Program-made: the position numbers and the translations under genes | Shown: one piece after another, positions 1 to 8,447 of the stretch | How positions within the stretch are numbered: the first letter of the stretch is position 1 | Layout of the letters: each line of letters begins with the position of its first letter | From: Rickettsiella endosymbiont of Dermanyssus gallinae | GTDB lineage: Bacteria; Pseudomonadota; Gammaproteobacteria; Diplorickettsiales; Diplorickettsiaceae | Direction: 5' to 3' | Length of the DNA: 64,000 bases | NCBI RefSeq assembly: GCF_019285595.1 | Contig: NZ_CP079094.1 | Location: 1,557,001-1,621,000 of the forward strand | Notes under the pieces: generated by a model | Told to the model about the DNA's origin: nothing | The model's input: only the letters and a program-made list of their open reading frames with translations | The model's database searches: none

Positions 1-119
1 GTTGCTTCATCTATAAGTTCTTTTAATTGCCGAATCAAACCTTTAATTTGAAATTGATAATTACGGGCAGGCTGTTCTAGGTCGGGAAATTGATTTAAAC
101 TAATGACGTGTGCGGTCAT
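1..119 (-). CDS. 5' part of an unidentified gene, cut by the window edge
   Basis: An open frame starts at ATG (complement of 117-119) and runs off the left edge after about 39 codons. An AAGGAG ribosome binding site lies seven bases before the ATG, which makes this a credible start. The visible peptide begins MTAHVISLNQFPDLEQPA and continues with a polar, helix-like stretch ending in LKELIDEAT. I do not recognise a family. It is divergent from the Rpn-type gene at 363 and lies in the accessory segment, so it may belong to a mobile or island gene set. Confidence 0.5.
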   Translation of the reverse strand, partial: MTAHVISLNQFPDLEQPARNYQFQIKGLIRQLKELIDEA

Positions 120-362
120 AACTGACTCCTTACTAATCTAAGGTTGTTGGTTGTGTTTGTCCTCAGGGTCTAGTTCACCTTGGGGGACGCACCTTCTTTA
201 TGAATTTTTATACTAGCGTCAATATATAATTTATTCAACAGTCATTTTTTATCAAAAAAATATATATAAAAAATAATATGTTATTCAAAATATAAATCAA
301 ATATTACCTTTTTTACATTCCTAGATACACTTTACTTACTCAAATAAGAACAAGGAATAATC

Positions 363-1283
363 ATGTCTCTTAAAAAGAAAAAGCTGGTAAGATCAGAACA
401 AGATTCAGCATGGAAAGACATTTTAGATGCCTATTTCAAAGAGTTTATAGAGTTTTTCTATCCTGTTATTGCTAAAAAAATTGACTGGCTATCTGGTTAT
501 GAAGCATTAGATAGTGAATTACAGTCTATTACGACTGATGCAATGATTGGAAAAACGTTTGTTGATAAATTGGTCAAAGTTAAATCTTTAGATGGAAAAG
601 AGGAAGTTGTACTAATCCATATTGAAGTGCAAAGCCAAAAAGAAGAGGAATTTCCTAAACGTTTATTTCAATATTATTGCAAATTGTTTTCAAAGTATGA
701 CCAGTCCATTTTAACCTTGGCTATTCTGACCGATAGCAATAAAAATTGGCACCCTGAAAATTATGAAAGGGAAGTTTTTGGCTTTCCAGTCATAAGCTTT
801 AATTTTTGGACACATAAACTTCTTGATTATGATCATAAACGACAAGAGTTGGAGATTTCTACTAACCCCTTTGCAATGGTAGTTTTGGTTCATTTAGTTT
901 TCTTAAACACTAAAAAAGACCCGAAAACCCGATCCCTCATGAAATTTCACCTGACCCGCCGATTATATGATAGGGGCTGTGGGCGGGATAATGTAATAAA
1001 TTTGCTCAAGGTGATAGACTGGGCATTAGTCATACCAGAGAATCTTGAATTAGAATATAAACAGAAACTCCATGCATTAGAGGAGGAAAAAAACATGGCT
1101 TATACGACAAGTTTTGAACGTGATGGTCTTGAGAAGGGTCTTAAAAAAGGTCTACAACAGGGGCGTGAATTAGAGCGCTATGAGATGGCTAAAGGCCTTT
1201 TAGCTGAAGGCATCGCTTTAGATGTAATAAAGAAAGTAACTAAATTACCCGACCTCGCTTTAACTGAGCTAGAGAAAGCCTAA
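363..1283 (+). CDS. Rpn-family PD-(D/E)XK nuclease / transposase-like protein
   Basis: This 306-residue protein looks like the Rpn (recombination-promoting nuclease, formerly transposase_31/DUF4351-like) family, whose E. coli members are DNA endonucleases that raise RecA-independent recombination. The visible signature is the PD-(D/E)XK core: an acidic residue in the strand before HIEVQSQ, followed by a helix with RLFQYY. The C-terminus (about residues 245-306) has the typical charged tail with repeated EKGLKKGLQQGRE and the AKGLLAEGIALDVIKKVT segment that often varies between paralogues. An AAGGA site precedes the ATG. The upstream 180 bases are very AT-rich. It lies in an island next to an att-like tRNA fragment. 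Family assignment is good; substrate is unknown. Confidence 0.8.
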   Translation: MSLKKKKLVRSEQDSAWKDILDAYFKEFIEFFYPVIAKKIDWLSGYEALDSELQSITTDAMIGKTFVDKLVKVKSLDGKEEVVLIHIEVQSQKEEEFPKRLFQYYCKLFSKYDQSILTLAILTDSNKNWHPENYEREVFGFPVISFNFWTHKLLDYDHKRQELEISTNPFAMVVLVHLVFLNTKKDPKTRSLMKFHLTRRLYDRGCGRDNVINLLKVIDWALVIPENLELEYKQKLHALEEEKNMAYTTSFERDGLEKGLKKGLQQGRELERYEMAKGLLAEGIALDVIKKVTKLPDLALTELEKA

Positions 1284-1336
1284 TTTTCTCCCCTTGAGCT
1301 AGAAAATTAATATCGATAAAATAACAAGGAAGTTTT

Positions 1337-1576
1337 ATGCGTTATTCCCTTAACCCCGAGTTTGATACCAGACTAAAAGAAGCTCTTGATGAAATGGGTT
1401 ATCCTACAGAAGAGCAAGAAGCACTTTTAGACTTAATGGATCGAGCCGCTTTAGCTTTCTCCGATAAAGTATGTCTCCGTATAGCCAAAAACCTGCTAGA
1501 AGAAGGTTTGCCCCCTGAGAAGATTAAACGCATTACGGGTTGTGATGTAGAAATGTTGGCAGCAACCATACATTAA
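1337..1576 (+). CDS. small protein related to the Rpn C-terminal tail
   Basis: A 79-residue protein with an AAGGA site in front of its ATG, 53 bases after the Rpn gene. Its last part, AKNLLEEGLPPEKIKRITG, matches the tail of the preceding protein (AKGLLAEGIALDVIKKVTK) in spacing and pattern, but there is no nuclease core. Small stand-alone tails are known for Rpn genes, where internally started short forms can dimerise with the full-length protein. A partner or modulator role here is inference. It could instead be a remnant of a second Rpn gene, although it has its own start signal and an acidic N-terminal half not seen in the first protein. Confidence 0.55.
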   Translation: MRYSLNPEFDTRLKEALDEMGYPTEEQEALLDLMDRAALAFSDKVCLRIAKNLLEEGLPPEKIKRITGCDVEMLAATIH

Positions 1577-1728
1577 TCATATTTCTTTTCTTTCTAACTT
1601 ATCCTTAAAAATCCTTGCGCGACTTTTGCGCGACTGAACATGACACACATCGCCATTATTATACATTTGTAAGGGTCGCCCTGTTTATAATAGTGCTGTT
1701 TTTTCAATAACTTAAGGTAAAGATATTA

Positions 1729-1775
1729 GACTCTTAATTTATTGGTCGATGGTTCGAACCCATCACGGCCCACCA
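1729..1775 (+). other. 3' fragment of tRNA-Lys(CTT), att-like site
   Basis: The sequence reads as the 3' half of a tRNA: anticodon loop CTCTTAA (anticodon CTT, Lys), variable region, the T-arm GATGG-TTCGAAC-CCATC, an acceptor strand ACGGCCC and an encoded CCA end at 1775. No matching 5' half (expected to start GGGCCGT) is present upstream, so this is not a complete tRNA gene. Integrases commonly insert into the 3' end of tRNA genes and leave such a copy at the far junction. The integrase remnant that ends 105 bases downstream supports an attR-type site. Confidence 0.75.
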
Positions 1776-1879
1776 ATAAAATCCTTTAAAATCAAATACT
1801 TATACCATTACTGAATATCTCTTTAAGTTTCTTTGTCAAAATTTTGTCAATATTTTGTCAAAACTATTTAAAAAATATC

Positions 1880-2014
1880 TTAAGCTTGCTTCTCCGTAGT
1901 AACGAAATTTAGTTTTAATCCGGCTTCTACCTCTGTCCATTTTGGCTCATGTCCTTCTTTATATTTATCCGTCATCGCTCTCGTTTTATGGCCCGCTAAT
2001 GCCTGGGCATCAAT
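1880..2014 (-). pseudogene. C-terminal remnant of a tyrosine integrase
   Basis: Forty-four codons of the C-terminus of a phage-type tyrosine recombinase survive. AQALAGHKTRAMTDKY matches the conserved box with the GH pair and the catalytic tyrosine, followed by a KEGHEPKWTEVEAG tail. The rest of the gene is gone: the frame meets the 247-bp repeat at 2015, and no integrase sequence resumes beyond it at 2262. The stop lies 104 bases from the tRNA-Lys fragment, the usual int-att arrangement. An open frame continues into the repeat and would add a start codon there, but that product would lack most of the catalytic domain. Confidence 0.8.
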
Positions 2015-2261
2015 CGATGAGACAGGAAAGCATTGTGAAAGCAATGCGAAGTCGAAGAGCCCGCGATAGGCGTGCGTTGACGGGCGAAGCAGGAAACGCA
2101 TCACGCCGTAAAGTCATTTGTGGGAGGCACGGGCATGAACTCCGAAGGAGTGAGTGCGTGCCGGACGCAGGACGTATCGCGGCCTAATTTCAGTCGCGTC
2201 ATGCGAACGAATTTCGGGGACACGATGGCCGAAATTCTTCGGGAGCATAGCGACTCACTTG
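2015..2261 (+). mobile_element. 247-bp repeat, copy 1
   Basis: Copy of a 247-bp element that starts CGATGAGACAGG and ends GACTCACTTG and is present seven times in the window. GC is 56% (139 of 247), clearly above its surroundings. It contains a left subterminal hairpin (GCATTG/CAATGC), a long central hairpin around ACTCC-GAA-GGAGT and a right subterminal hairpin (GAATTTCGG/CCGAAATTC). The left flank ends CAAT and the right flank starts TAAATT, so there is no target duplication. It truncates the integrase remnant on its left and an unknown reading frame on its right, suggesting that a rearrangement as well as an insertion took place. Confidence 0.95.
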
Positions 2262-2460
2262 TAAATTAGAAGATACAACTTCTGCAGCAGAAAAAAAGAA
2301 CCTAGGCTATTTAGATAAAACAGCCACTAAGTCCACGTTTTTTAGAGAATCGTTCGATCAAATTAATAGGACTTTCGAAGCTATCTCTATTTCTGACTTT
2401 GATAGCCGTGCTGAAAATCAAGTTACATCGAGCCAATTGAATAGGACGACTATTTCGTAA
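2262..2460 (+). pseudogene. 3' end of an unidentified gene cut by the repeat
   Basis: From the right edge of repeat copy 1 an open frame of about 65 codons runs to TAA at 2458-2460. It encodes a serine/threonine- and charge-rich peptide with the segments TSAAEKKNLGYLDK and FFRESFDQINRTFEAIS. There is no start codon or ribosome binding site outside the repeat, so it is best read as the 3' end of a gene whose front was lost when the element came to lie here. I recognise no family; the composition would suit a secreted or effector-like tail, but that is speculation. The remaining 113 bases before mutM show no further feature. Confidence 0.35.
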
Positions 2461-2573
2461 AGGAAAATTTATCGTCATTGGAGTGCCACAAGCGCTCGCA
2501 ATGGCACCTATCCTTTAATAGCGGTTATAAAAGAGTATAATCCTCGATTATTACCATTAACAAAAAATCGCTA

Positions 2574-3398
2574 ATGCCTGAATTACCTGAAGTAGAAACC
2601 ACACTACGCGGAATACAACCTTTTATTGAAAACCAAACTATCCAAAAGGTTATTATTCGTCGGCCTAGCTTACGCTGGCCGATTCCTAAAGCTAGTTTGC
2701 AGCAGTTAATAGGCTATAGGATCAACCAACTCCAGCGACGTGGCAAATATCTTTTATTATGCACCGATTTAGGCACCGTGATTTTACATCTTGGCATGTC
2801 GGGACGATTACAGGTACTTAATAAGCCGGTAAAAGCAGATAAACATGACCATGTCGATATCGTCTTCGACAACGATTATCTGTTGCGTTTTACTGATCCG
2901 CGTCGTTTCGGTGCACTGTTGTGGACAGATGATAATCCACAATGCCATCCTTTACTTAAAAAATTAGGTGTAGAACCACTAACGCGTCATTTTAATCATC
3001 AATATTTACAAACACAGCTGAAAAACAAACAGATCGCGATTAAAGCCGCATTGATGGATCAACATATCGTCGTAGGTGTGGGTAATATTTATATAACGGA
3101 AGCATTATTTGTTGCGGGCATACACCCCACCATACCTGCAAAAAACGTATCGCCCATGCAATTAAAACAACTCGTGGTTGCCATTAAAAGCATTTTACGA
3201 CGTGCTATTAAAAAAGGCGGTAGCAGTATAAAAGATTTTTTAAATAGCCTGGGAAAACCAGGCTATTTCAGTCAAGAACTACAAGTGTATGGTAGAGCAG
3301 ATTTACCCTGTTTACGGTGCCAATCCATTTTACAGCTTATTACTATTGCACAACGTAGCACGGTTTATTGCAGCCATTGTCAACCAACATTCAGATAA
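2574..3398 (+). CDS. mutM: formamidopyrimidine-DNA glycosylase (Fpg/MutM)
   Basis: Bifunctional glycosylase/AP lyase that removes 8-oxoguanine and other oxidised purines from DNA. After removal of Met the protein starts PELPEVETTLRG, with the catalytic N-terminal proline and glutamate. The lysine of GKYLLLCTD near residue 57 fits the conserved DNA-contacting lysine. The helix-two-turn-helix VGVGNIYITEALF lies near residue 165, and the C-terminal zinc finger has two Cys-X2-Cys pairs (CLRC and CSHC). At 274 residues it has the normal family length and looks intact. It stands alone, convergent with the glutamate dehydrogenase gene five bases away. Confidence 0.97.
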   Translation: MPELPEVETTLRGIQPFIENQTIQKVIIRRPSLRWPIPKASLQQLIGYRINQLQRRGKYLLLCTDLGTVILHLGMSGRLQVLNKPVKADKHDHVDIVFDNDYLLRFTDPRRFGALLWTDDNPQCHPLLKKLGVEPLTRHFNHQYLQTQLKNKQIAIKAALMDQHIVVGVGNIYITEALFVAGIHPTIPAKNVSPMQLKQLVVAIKSILRRAIKKGGSSIKDFLNSLGKPGYFSQELQVYGRADLPCLRCQSILQLITIAQRSTVYCSHCQPTFR

Positions 3399-3402
3399 CG
3401 AC

Positions 3403-6400
3403 TTACTTCTGTTCCGTTTGCGATAAAGCGCTATTCGAGCTTCCCACCATACTCACTAACTCACGCACAACAACAGAAAACATCATGAGTTTAAGTTCAC
3501 TGGTACTACGCAAATCTGCTAACAGACGCTTCCAACGACTCAAAAATAGGGGATTATCATTCTCCCATTGTTCTAGAGAAACACTATTGCTGCCTTGTTT
3601 ATCTACCACACATTGCAAAATAGCCACGGTTAAACGACGCTGTTGCACATCTAAGTCATCTAGTAACGCAACCCTACCCAAGGTATCCCACAACGTTTCG
3701 ATGGATTGCTTCACAATTTGTGCTCGCAGCCAAGTAAACTCAAAGCTCTCGTTTATCATAAAGTAAAGTTCAGAAACATTCGTCAGCGGCAAATTATTTT
3801 TTTGCGCGGCTTCAATAATATCCAACAAGGCATATTCATGATCAACACTCGCGAGACGTTTTGCTGCTGCCTCAGGCACACCCGTATTCTGTAACCCTTG
3901 TACACTTTTTTCCCATTGTTCTTTTTCTTCACCAATCAACAATTGAGGTAATTTTTCTTGCAAAGAAACAATCGGTGCACTAAATCGGCTAACCATACCT
4001 AAAATATCGCTGAGCTGATCTTTATAATTATAGATAAACCAACGGGTCGCACGTCGCATTAAGCGATTGATTTGTCGCATAATCGTATAGCGTATTTCAA
4101 GTGCGACGACATCATCTAAATTTTCTACCAGGTTAACCAGCTCTGCATAAGAAAATACTTGATGTGCAATGGCATAAGCACGTGCAATGGAAGCAATATC
4201 TGCACCACTTTCTGCCTTCAAACGAAAGACAAAGGTAACACCCATGTCATTGACCATGGTATTACTAATTTTAGTCGCAATGATCTCGCGACGTAGGCTA
4301 TGCTGTTGCATAAATTTAGAAAAACGACCGCGTAATGGTTTTGGAAAAGCGGACTCCAGTATTCGAGTTAAATAATCTTCATCTAAAGTATGCTGCTCTA
4401 ATAGCTCCGCTTTAACCAATATTTTGGTATAAGCTAATAAGACAGCAATTTCAGGGCTAGTTAATCCTTTACCTAAGGCTTTACGTTCTATTAATCCTTT
4501 TTCATCCGGTAAAAACTCTAAGCTTCTATCTAACTTACCATCACGTTCTAGCTCTTCTATATAACGTCGCTGTAATTCTAAATCTTGTGGCGCATGTGCG
4601 ACAGCCAGACTAATCGTTCGTGTTTGACAAAAATTATCGTAAAGAACCAGTTTAGCAATCTCATCCGTCATTTCACCGAGTAAATGATTACGCTGCGCGA
4701 CGGTCATCTCACCGGCTGTCACAACGGCATTTAATAAGATCTTACAATTGACTTCATGATCAGAACAATCTACCCCCGCTGAATTATCAATAAAATCGGA
4801 ATAGATCAAGCCACCAATTAACGCGTACTCAATCCGCCCTAATTGGGTTAAACCAAGATTTCCACCTTCAGCAACAATACGACAACGCAATTCATTACCA
4901 TTGAGACGTAAGTTATCGTTGGTTCGATCGCCAACATCGACATTGCGTTCAGTCGATGCCTTAACATACGTACCAATACCACCATTCCACAATAAATCTA
5001 CTTTGGCTTTTAAGATAGCTCGAATCAAGCTATCCGGTGTTATAAAGTCTCTATTAATATCTAATAACTGCTTTATTTCAGCTGATAAAGGAATAGATTT
5101 TTGTGAACGACTAAAAACCCCGCCTCCCTTTGAAATTAAAGCCGGCTTATAATCTTGCCAACTAGAACGCGGTAAATTGAATAAACGTTGACGTTCTACA
5201 AAACTTTTTTCTGGATTTGGATTGGGATCAATGAAGATATGCATATGGTTAAATGCCGCCACGAGTTTAATATGCCGCGACAACAACATCCCATTCCCAA
5301 ATACGTCGCCTGACATATCACCAATACCAACCACCGTAAAATCATCTTTATCTGGATTTAAACCCAATGCTCTACAGTGACGTTTAACAGATTCCCAAGC
5401 ACCACGCGCCGTAATACCCATTTTCTTATGGTCGTAACCTACGCTACCACCGGAAGCAAATGCATCACCTAACCAAAAGTTATATTCAGCTGCAATGGCA
5501 TTCGCAATATCTGAAAAACTAGCGGTTCCTTTATCGGCAGCCACGACTAAATAGGTATCCTCTTCGTCATAACGCACCACATCCTGAGGAGGAATCAGCA
5601 CGCCATTTTGCAAATTATCAGTTAAATCTAATAAACCGCGCATAAATGTTTGGTAACAAACAATCACTTCGTTCATAACGGCTTCGCGATCACCACTCTC
5701 AGGTAATCGCTTGCAAACAAATCCACCTTTAGCGCCAGCTGGAACGATCACGGCGTTCTTAACCTGCTGTGCTTTCATAAGGCCTAATACTTCGGTACGA
5801 AAATCTTCACGACGATCCGACCAACGTATACCACCACGGGCGACTTTGGCTGCGCGTAAATGCACGGCTTCCACACGCGGTGAATAAACAAACACTTCAT
5901 ACATCGGCCGTGGTAATGGAAGCTCACTAATTCGAGCCGGATCTAATTTAAATGCAAGCCAGCTTTTAGGTTTACCATTCGGCTCTCTTTGGAAATAATT
6001 AGTACGTAAAGTTGCTCGCATCACTTCAAATAAATGACGCAAAATACGATCTTCATCCAAACTCACCACAGCATCTAATGCTGTTTGCAAGCTCTTTTCT
6101 AAACTTGCAATAAAGCTCCCAGCATCGCTTTCGCCTTGACGTCTAGGATCAAAATAATATTTAAATAATTTAACTAAAATTCTAGCAATATCTGCATTGC
6201 GTGATACCACGCTTTCCACATAGCTTTGGCTAAACGGTACACCAATTTGACGTAAATATTTAGTGTAAGCTCTTAAGATGGAAACTTCACGCCAAGTTAA
6301 TTGGCCGGCTAGGATTAAACGATTAAATCCATCATTTTCTACCTCACCAAACCAAATTCTACGGAACGCCTCTTGGAAAATTTCTTTGACTTGCGAAACA

Positions 6401-8277
6401 TTGACTGAATCAATCTGAACAGGCTTGACACCAAAATCATTAATCCAAACACGTTGGCCATCTTCTAGCGTAATTTCTTGGGGCCATTCATCCATAACCC
6501 GCAGACCCATATTTTCTAAAACAGGTAGCGCATCCGATAAAATAATCGGTTTACCGACTTGAAACAGCTTAAAGCGTAAAGGCGCTGCCGTTGTATCCTT
6601 AGGATGATAAAAATTCATCTCTAAGGGACGTTCCGGTGAAATCCTTTCTATATGTTCAATGTCATGCACGGCCGTGCTGGGCGGAAATGTATCCCTATAA
6701 CCACTGGGAAAGGCATAGCTATATTTCTGAATTAAATGTAGACCATGATCTTCACCGTAATACTCAATTAAGGCTTGTCGTAATTCTTCTCGCCAAGAGC
6801 GAGCCACTTCGATGAGTTGCGTTTCTATTTTTTTGACGTCATATGTTAATTCTTTTTTAGGATCCGTTCTAATTAAGAAATGTACCCGGGCTAGGTTTGA
6901 ATCACCAAACAACGTAGAAAAACCAATTTCTATCCCAGAAAACTCACGCACCAGAATTTTTTCCATTTCTTTCTGGAGTTCGGTATTTAATTTTTCCTTT
7001 GGCATATAAACTAAACAAGAAATAAAACGCCTATACGTATCTTGACGTACAAATAAACGTACCGCGCGTTGTTCTTGTATATGCAAAATACCCAAAGCCA
7101 ATCGAGTCAACTCATCTGTACTCGCTTGGAATAAGTCATCTCGTGGTAAACTCGATAAAATATCCAGTAAGGCTTTACCGGCATGCCCTTTTAACGGGAG
7201 ATTAGAGTTTTGCAAAACGACTTGGATTTTTCTGCGTAGCAAAGGGATATAACGTGGATCACTATGATAAACCGTAGACGTATAAAGACCGATAAAACGA
7301 CGTTCGCCAATTAACTCGCCCTTCTCGTTAAATCGCTTTACACCAATATAATCCGCGTAAACAGGTCGATGAACTCTCGCTTTAGTATTTGTTTTAGAAA
7401 TAACCAGCACTTGTGGAGAAAAAGCTAAGCGTCGTGCTTCCGGTGGTAACTCTGTCAGTGGTTTTTCTTCTTTGCTTTGGCTTTCATCCCGCAACACACC
7501 CAAACCGGATGATTTGATCATACGCAATGCTTTCTGATCTTTACTTAATTCATAATCACGGCAGCCTAAAAAGGTAAAATGATCTTTTAATAACCAGGCT
7601 AGGAAGTCTTTTGATTCAGCGACATCTTCCCGATCGGAAAGAGAAGAATTTTTCTCTAACTCCTGTAAACATTCATCCATTTTGGTACACATGGCCGGCC
7701 AATCGGTTACAACCCGATTAACCTGTGCAAGCACTTTTTCAAGCTTATGAGCAAGTTTTTCCAGAACATCCTGATCAGAGATTTTGTCAATTTCCATATA
7801 AATTAATGCTTCAACTTGCATATCAGGCAAAGCGGCATCATTCGCTAAAATCTCAAAAATCTCTCCCTGAGCATTACGTCGTAACTTTATGTCGCCTATA
7901 TTGATGGTAAAAAATACCGTGAAGCCCTGTCTATTAATCTCCATTCGGGTCGAATCGACCAAAAACGGTTTATCGCCTGTAATTAATTGCACAACAGTAT
8001 GCTTGGTTTCCCAATTTTCTTTTTCTACGCTGGGATTACAAACATGAATTTTATCTTGGCCGGGTAACCGCTTATAAGCCAATTTCCAATGCGCTACGAC
8101 AGCGGCGGCTAAACTTTCTATAGAGCGACTTTGTAGCGTCTCTAGATCAGTGTGCGCGTAATATTGTTGTATAAAGGCGGTAAAAAGCGGGATCTGCTCT
8201 TCTGCTATTTTTTGTTTAGCCAGTGTTGAAATTTTTTTCAGTACGTCACGATAAGCATGGTCGGTAAGGTTATTCAT
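3403..8277 (-). CDS. large NAD-specific glutamate dehydrogenase (GdhB, 180-kDa class)
   Basis: A 1624-residue protein of the large bacterial NAD-glutamate dehydrogenase class, which oxidatively deaminates glutamate to 2-oxoglutarate and so feeds the TCA cycle. The N-terminal half contains ACT-like regulatory regions. The catalytic part begins around residue 700 and includes VHLRAAKVARGGIRWSDRRE, the lysine motif VPAGAKGGFVCKR and the cofactor-domain stretch GIGDMSGDVFGNGMLLSRH. Length matches the family. No ribosome binding site is evident at the ATG; a family-B repeat end (TATACTCTTCGCA on the top strand) lies 16 bases upstream. Use of glutamate as carbon source is well known in Coxiella and Legionella relatives and fits here. 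Confidence 0.95.
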   Translation of the reverse strand: MNNLTDHAYRDVLKKISTLAKQKIAEEQIPLFTAFIQQYYAHTDLETLQSRSIESLAAAVVAHWKLAYKRLPGQDKIHVCNPSVEKENWETKHTVVQLITGDKPFLVDSTRMEINRQGFTVFFTINIGDIKLRRNAQGEIFEILANDAALPDMQVEALIYMEIDKISDQDVLEKLAHKLEKVLAQVNRVVTDWPAMCTKMDECLQELEKNSSLSDREDVAESKDFLAWLLKDHFTFLGCRDYELSKDQKALRMIKSSGLGVLRDESQSKEEKPLTELPPEARRLAFSPQVLVISKTNTKARVHRPVYADYIGVKRFNEKGELIGERRFIGLYTSTVYHSDPRYIPLLRRKIQVVLQNSNLPLKGHAGKALLDILSSLPRDDLFQASTDELTRLALGILHIQEQRAVRLFVRQDTYRRFISCLVYMPKEKLNTELQKEMEKILVREFSGIEIGFSTLFGDSNLARVHFLIRTDPKKELTYDVKKIETQLIEVARSWREELRQALIEYYGEDHGLHLIQKYSYAFPSGYRDTFPPSTAVHDIEHIERISPERPLEMNFYHPKDTTAAPLRFKLFQVGKPIILSDALPVLENMGLRVMDEWPQEITLEDGQRVWINDFGVKPVQIDSVNVSQVKEIFQEAFRRIWFGEVENDGFNRLILAGQLTWREVSILRAYTKYLRQIGVPFSQSYVESVVSRNADIARILVKLFKYYFDPRRQGESDAGSFIASLEKSLQTALDAVVSLDEDRILRHLFEVMRATLRTNYFQREPNGKPKSWLAFKLDPARISELPLPRPMYEVFVYSPRVEAVHLRAAKVARGGIRWSDRREDFRTEVLGLMKAQQVKNAVIVPAGAKGGFVCKRLPESGDREAVMNEVIVCYQTFMRGLLDLTDNLQNGVLIPPQDVVRYDEEDTYLVVAADKGTASFSDIANAIAAEYNFWLGDAFASGGSVGYDHKKMGITARGAWESVKRHCRALGLNPDKDDFTVVGIGDMSGDVFGNGMLLSRHIKLVAAFNHMHIFIDPNPNPEKSFVERQRLFNLPRSSWQDYKPALISKGGGVFSRSQKSIPLSAEIKQLLDINRDFITPDSLIRAILKAKVDLLWNGGIGTYVKASTERNVDVGDRTNDNLRLNGNELRCRIVAEGGNLGLTQLGRIEYALIGGLIYSDFIDNSAGVDCSDHEVNCKILLNAVVTAGEMTVAQRNHLLGEMTDEIAKLVLYDNFCQTRTISLAVAHAPQDLELQRRYIEELERDGKLDRSLEFLPDEKGLIERKALGKGLTSPEIAVLLAYTKILVKAELLEQHTLDEDYLTRILESAFPKPLRGRFSKFMQQHSLRREIIATKISNTMVNDMGVTFVFRLKAESGADIASIARAYAIAHQVFSYAELVNLVENLDDVVALEIRYTIMRQINRLMRRATRWFIYNYKDQLSDILGMVSRFSAPIVSLQEKLPQLLIGEEKEQWEKSVQGLQNTGVPEAAAKRLASVDHEYALLDIIEAAQKNNLPLTNVSELYFMINESFEFTWLRAQIVKQSIETLWDTLGRVALLDDLDVQQRRLTVAILQCVVDKQGSNSVSLEQWENDNPLFLSRWKRLLADLRSTSELKLMMFSVVVRELVSMVGSSNSALSQTEQK

Positions 8278-8293
8278 ATGGATCTAAAATAAA

Positions 8294-8306
8294 TATACTC
8301 TTCGCA
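8294..8306 (-). repeat. family-B repeat end fragment upstream of gdh
   Basis: The top strand reads TATACTCTTCGCA, identical to the outer end of the family-B repeats at 32984, 38514 and 52002. Only this end is recognisable. In the direction of the gdh gene it reads TGCGAAGAGTATA and stops 16 bases before the start codon, the same orientation and similar distance as in the longer copies. Confidence 0.5.
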
Positions 8307-8447
8307 TGAGTCAGACCCCATAGTCACTGGGTGGGGTTATCCTAACTCCTACTACTCCTGTAATAACCAATAGACACACGATGGGGGGTATATGTAGACT
8401 ATTGTAATACGCCCTCTATGAAAAACCAATGCGTGAGTTCCTTTTTT

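Noticed and set aside
1672-1775. Complete tRNA-Lys gene
   Set aside because: The 5' acceptor strand, D-arm and 5' anticodon stem cannot be found upstream; only the 3' half is present.
2015-2080. Hammerhead ribozyme at the left end of the 247-bp repeat (GATGAGAC...GTCGAA)
   Set aside because: The conserved CUGAUGA core is incomplete (C-GAUGA without the U) and the helix III/I arrangement and cleavage site could not be placed.
2017-2187. 56-residue Arg-rich frame repeated in each 247-bp copy as a real protein gene
   Set aside because: It starts two bases inside the element, so no ribosome binding site is carried along; copies are nearly identical, so codon conservation cannot be judged. Kept only as a property of the repeat.
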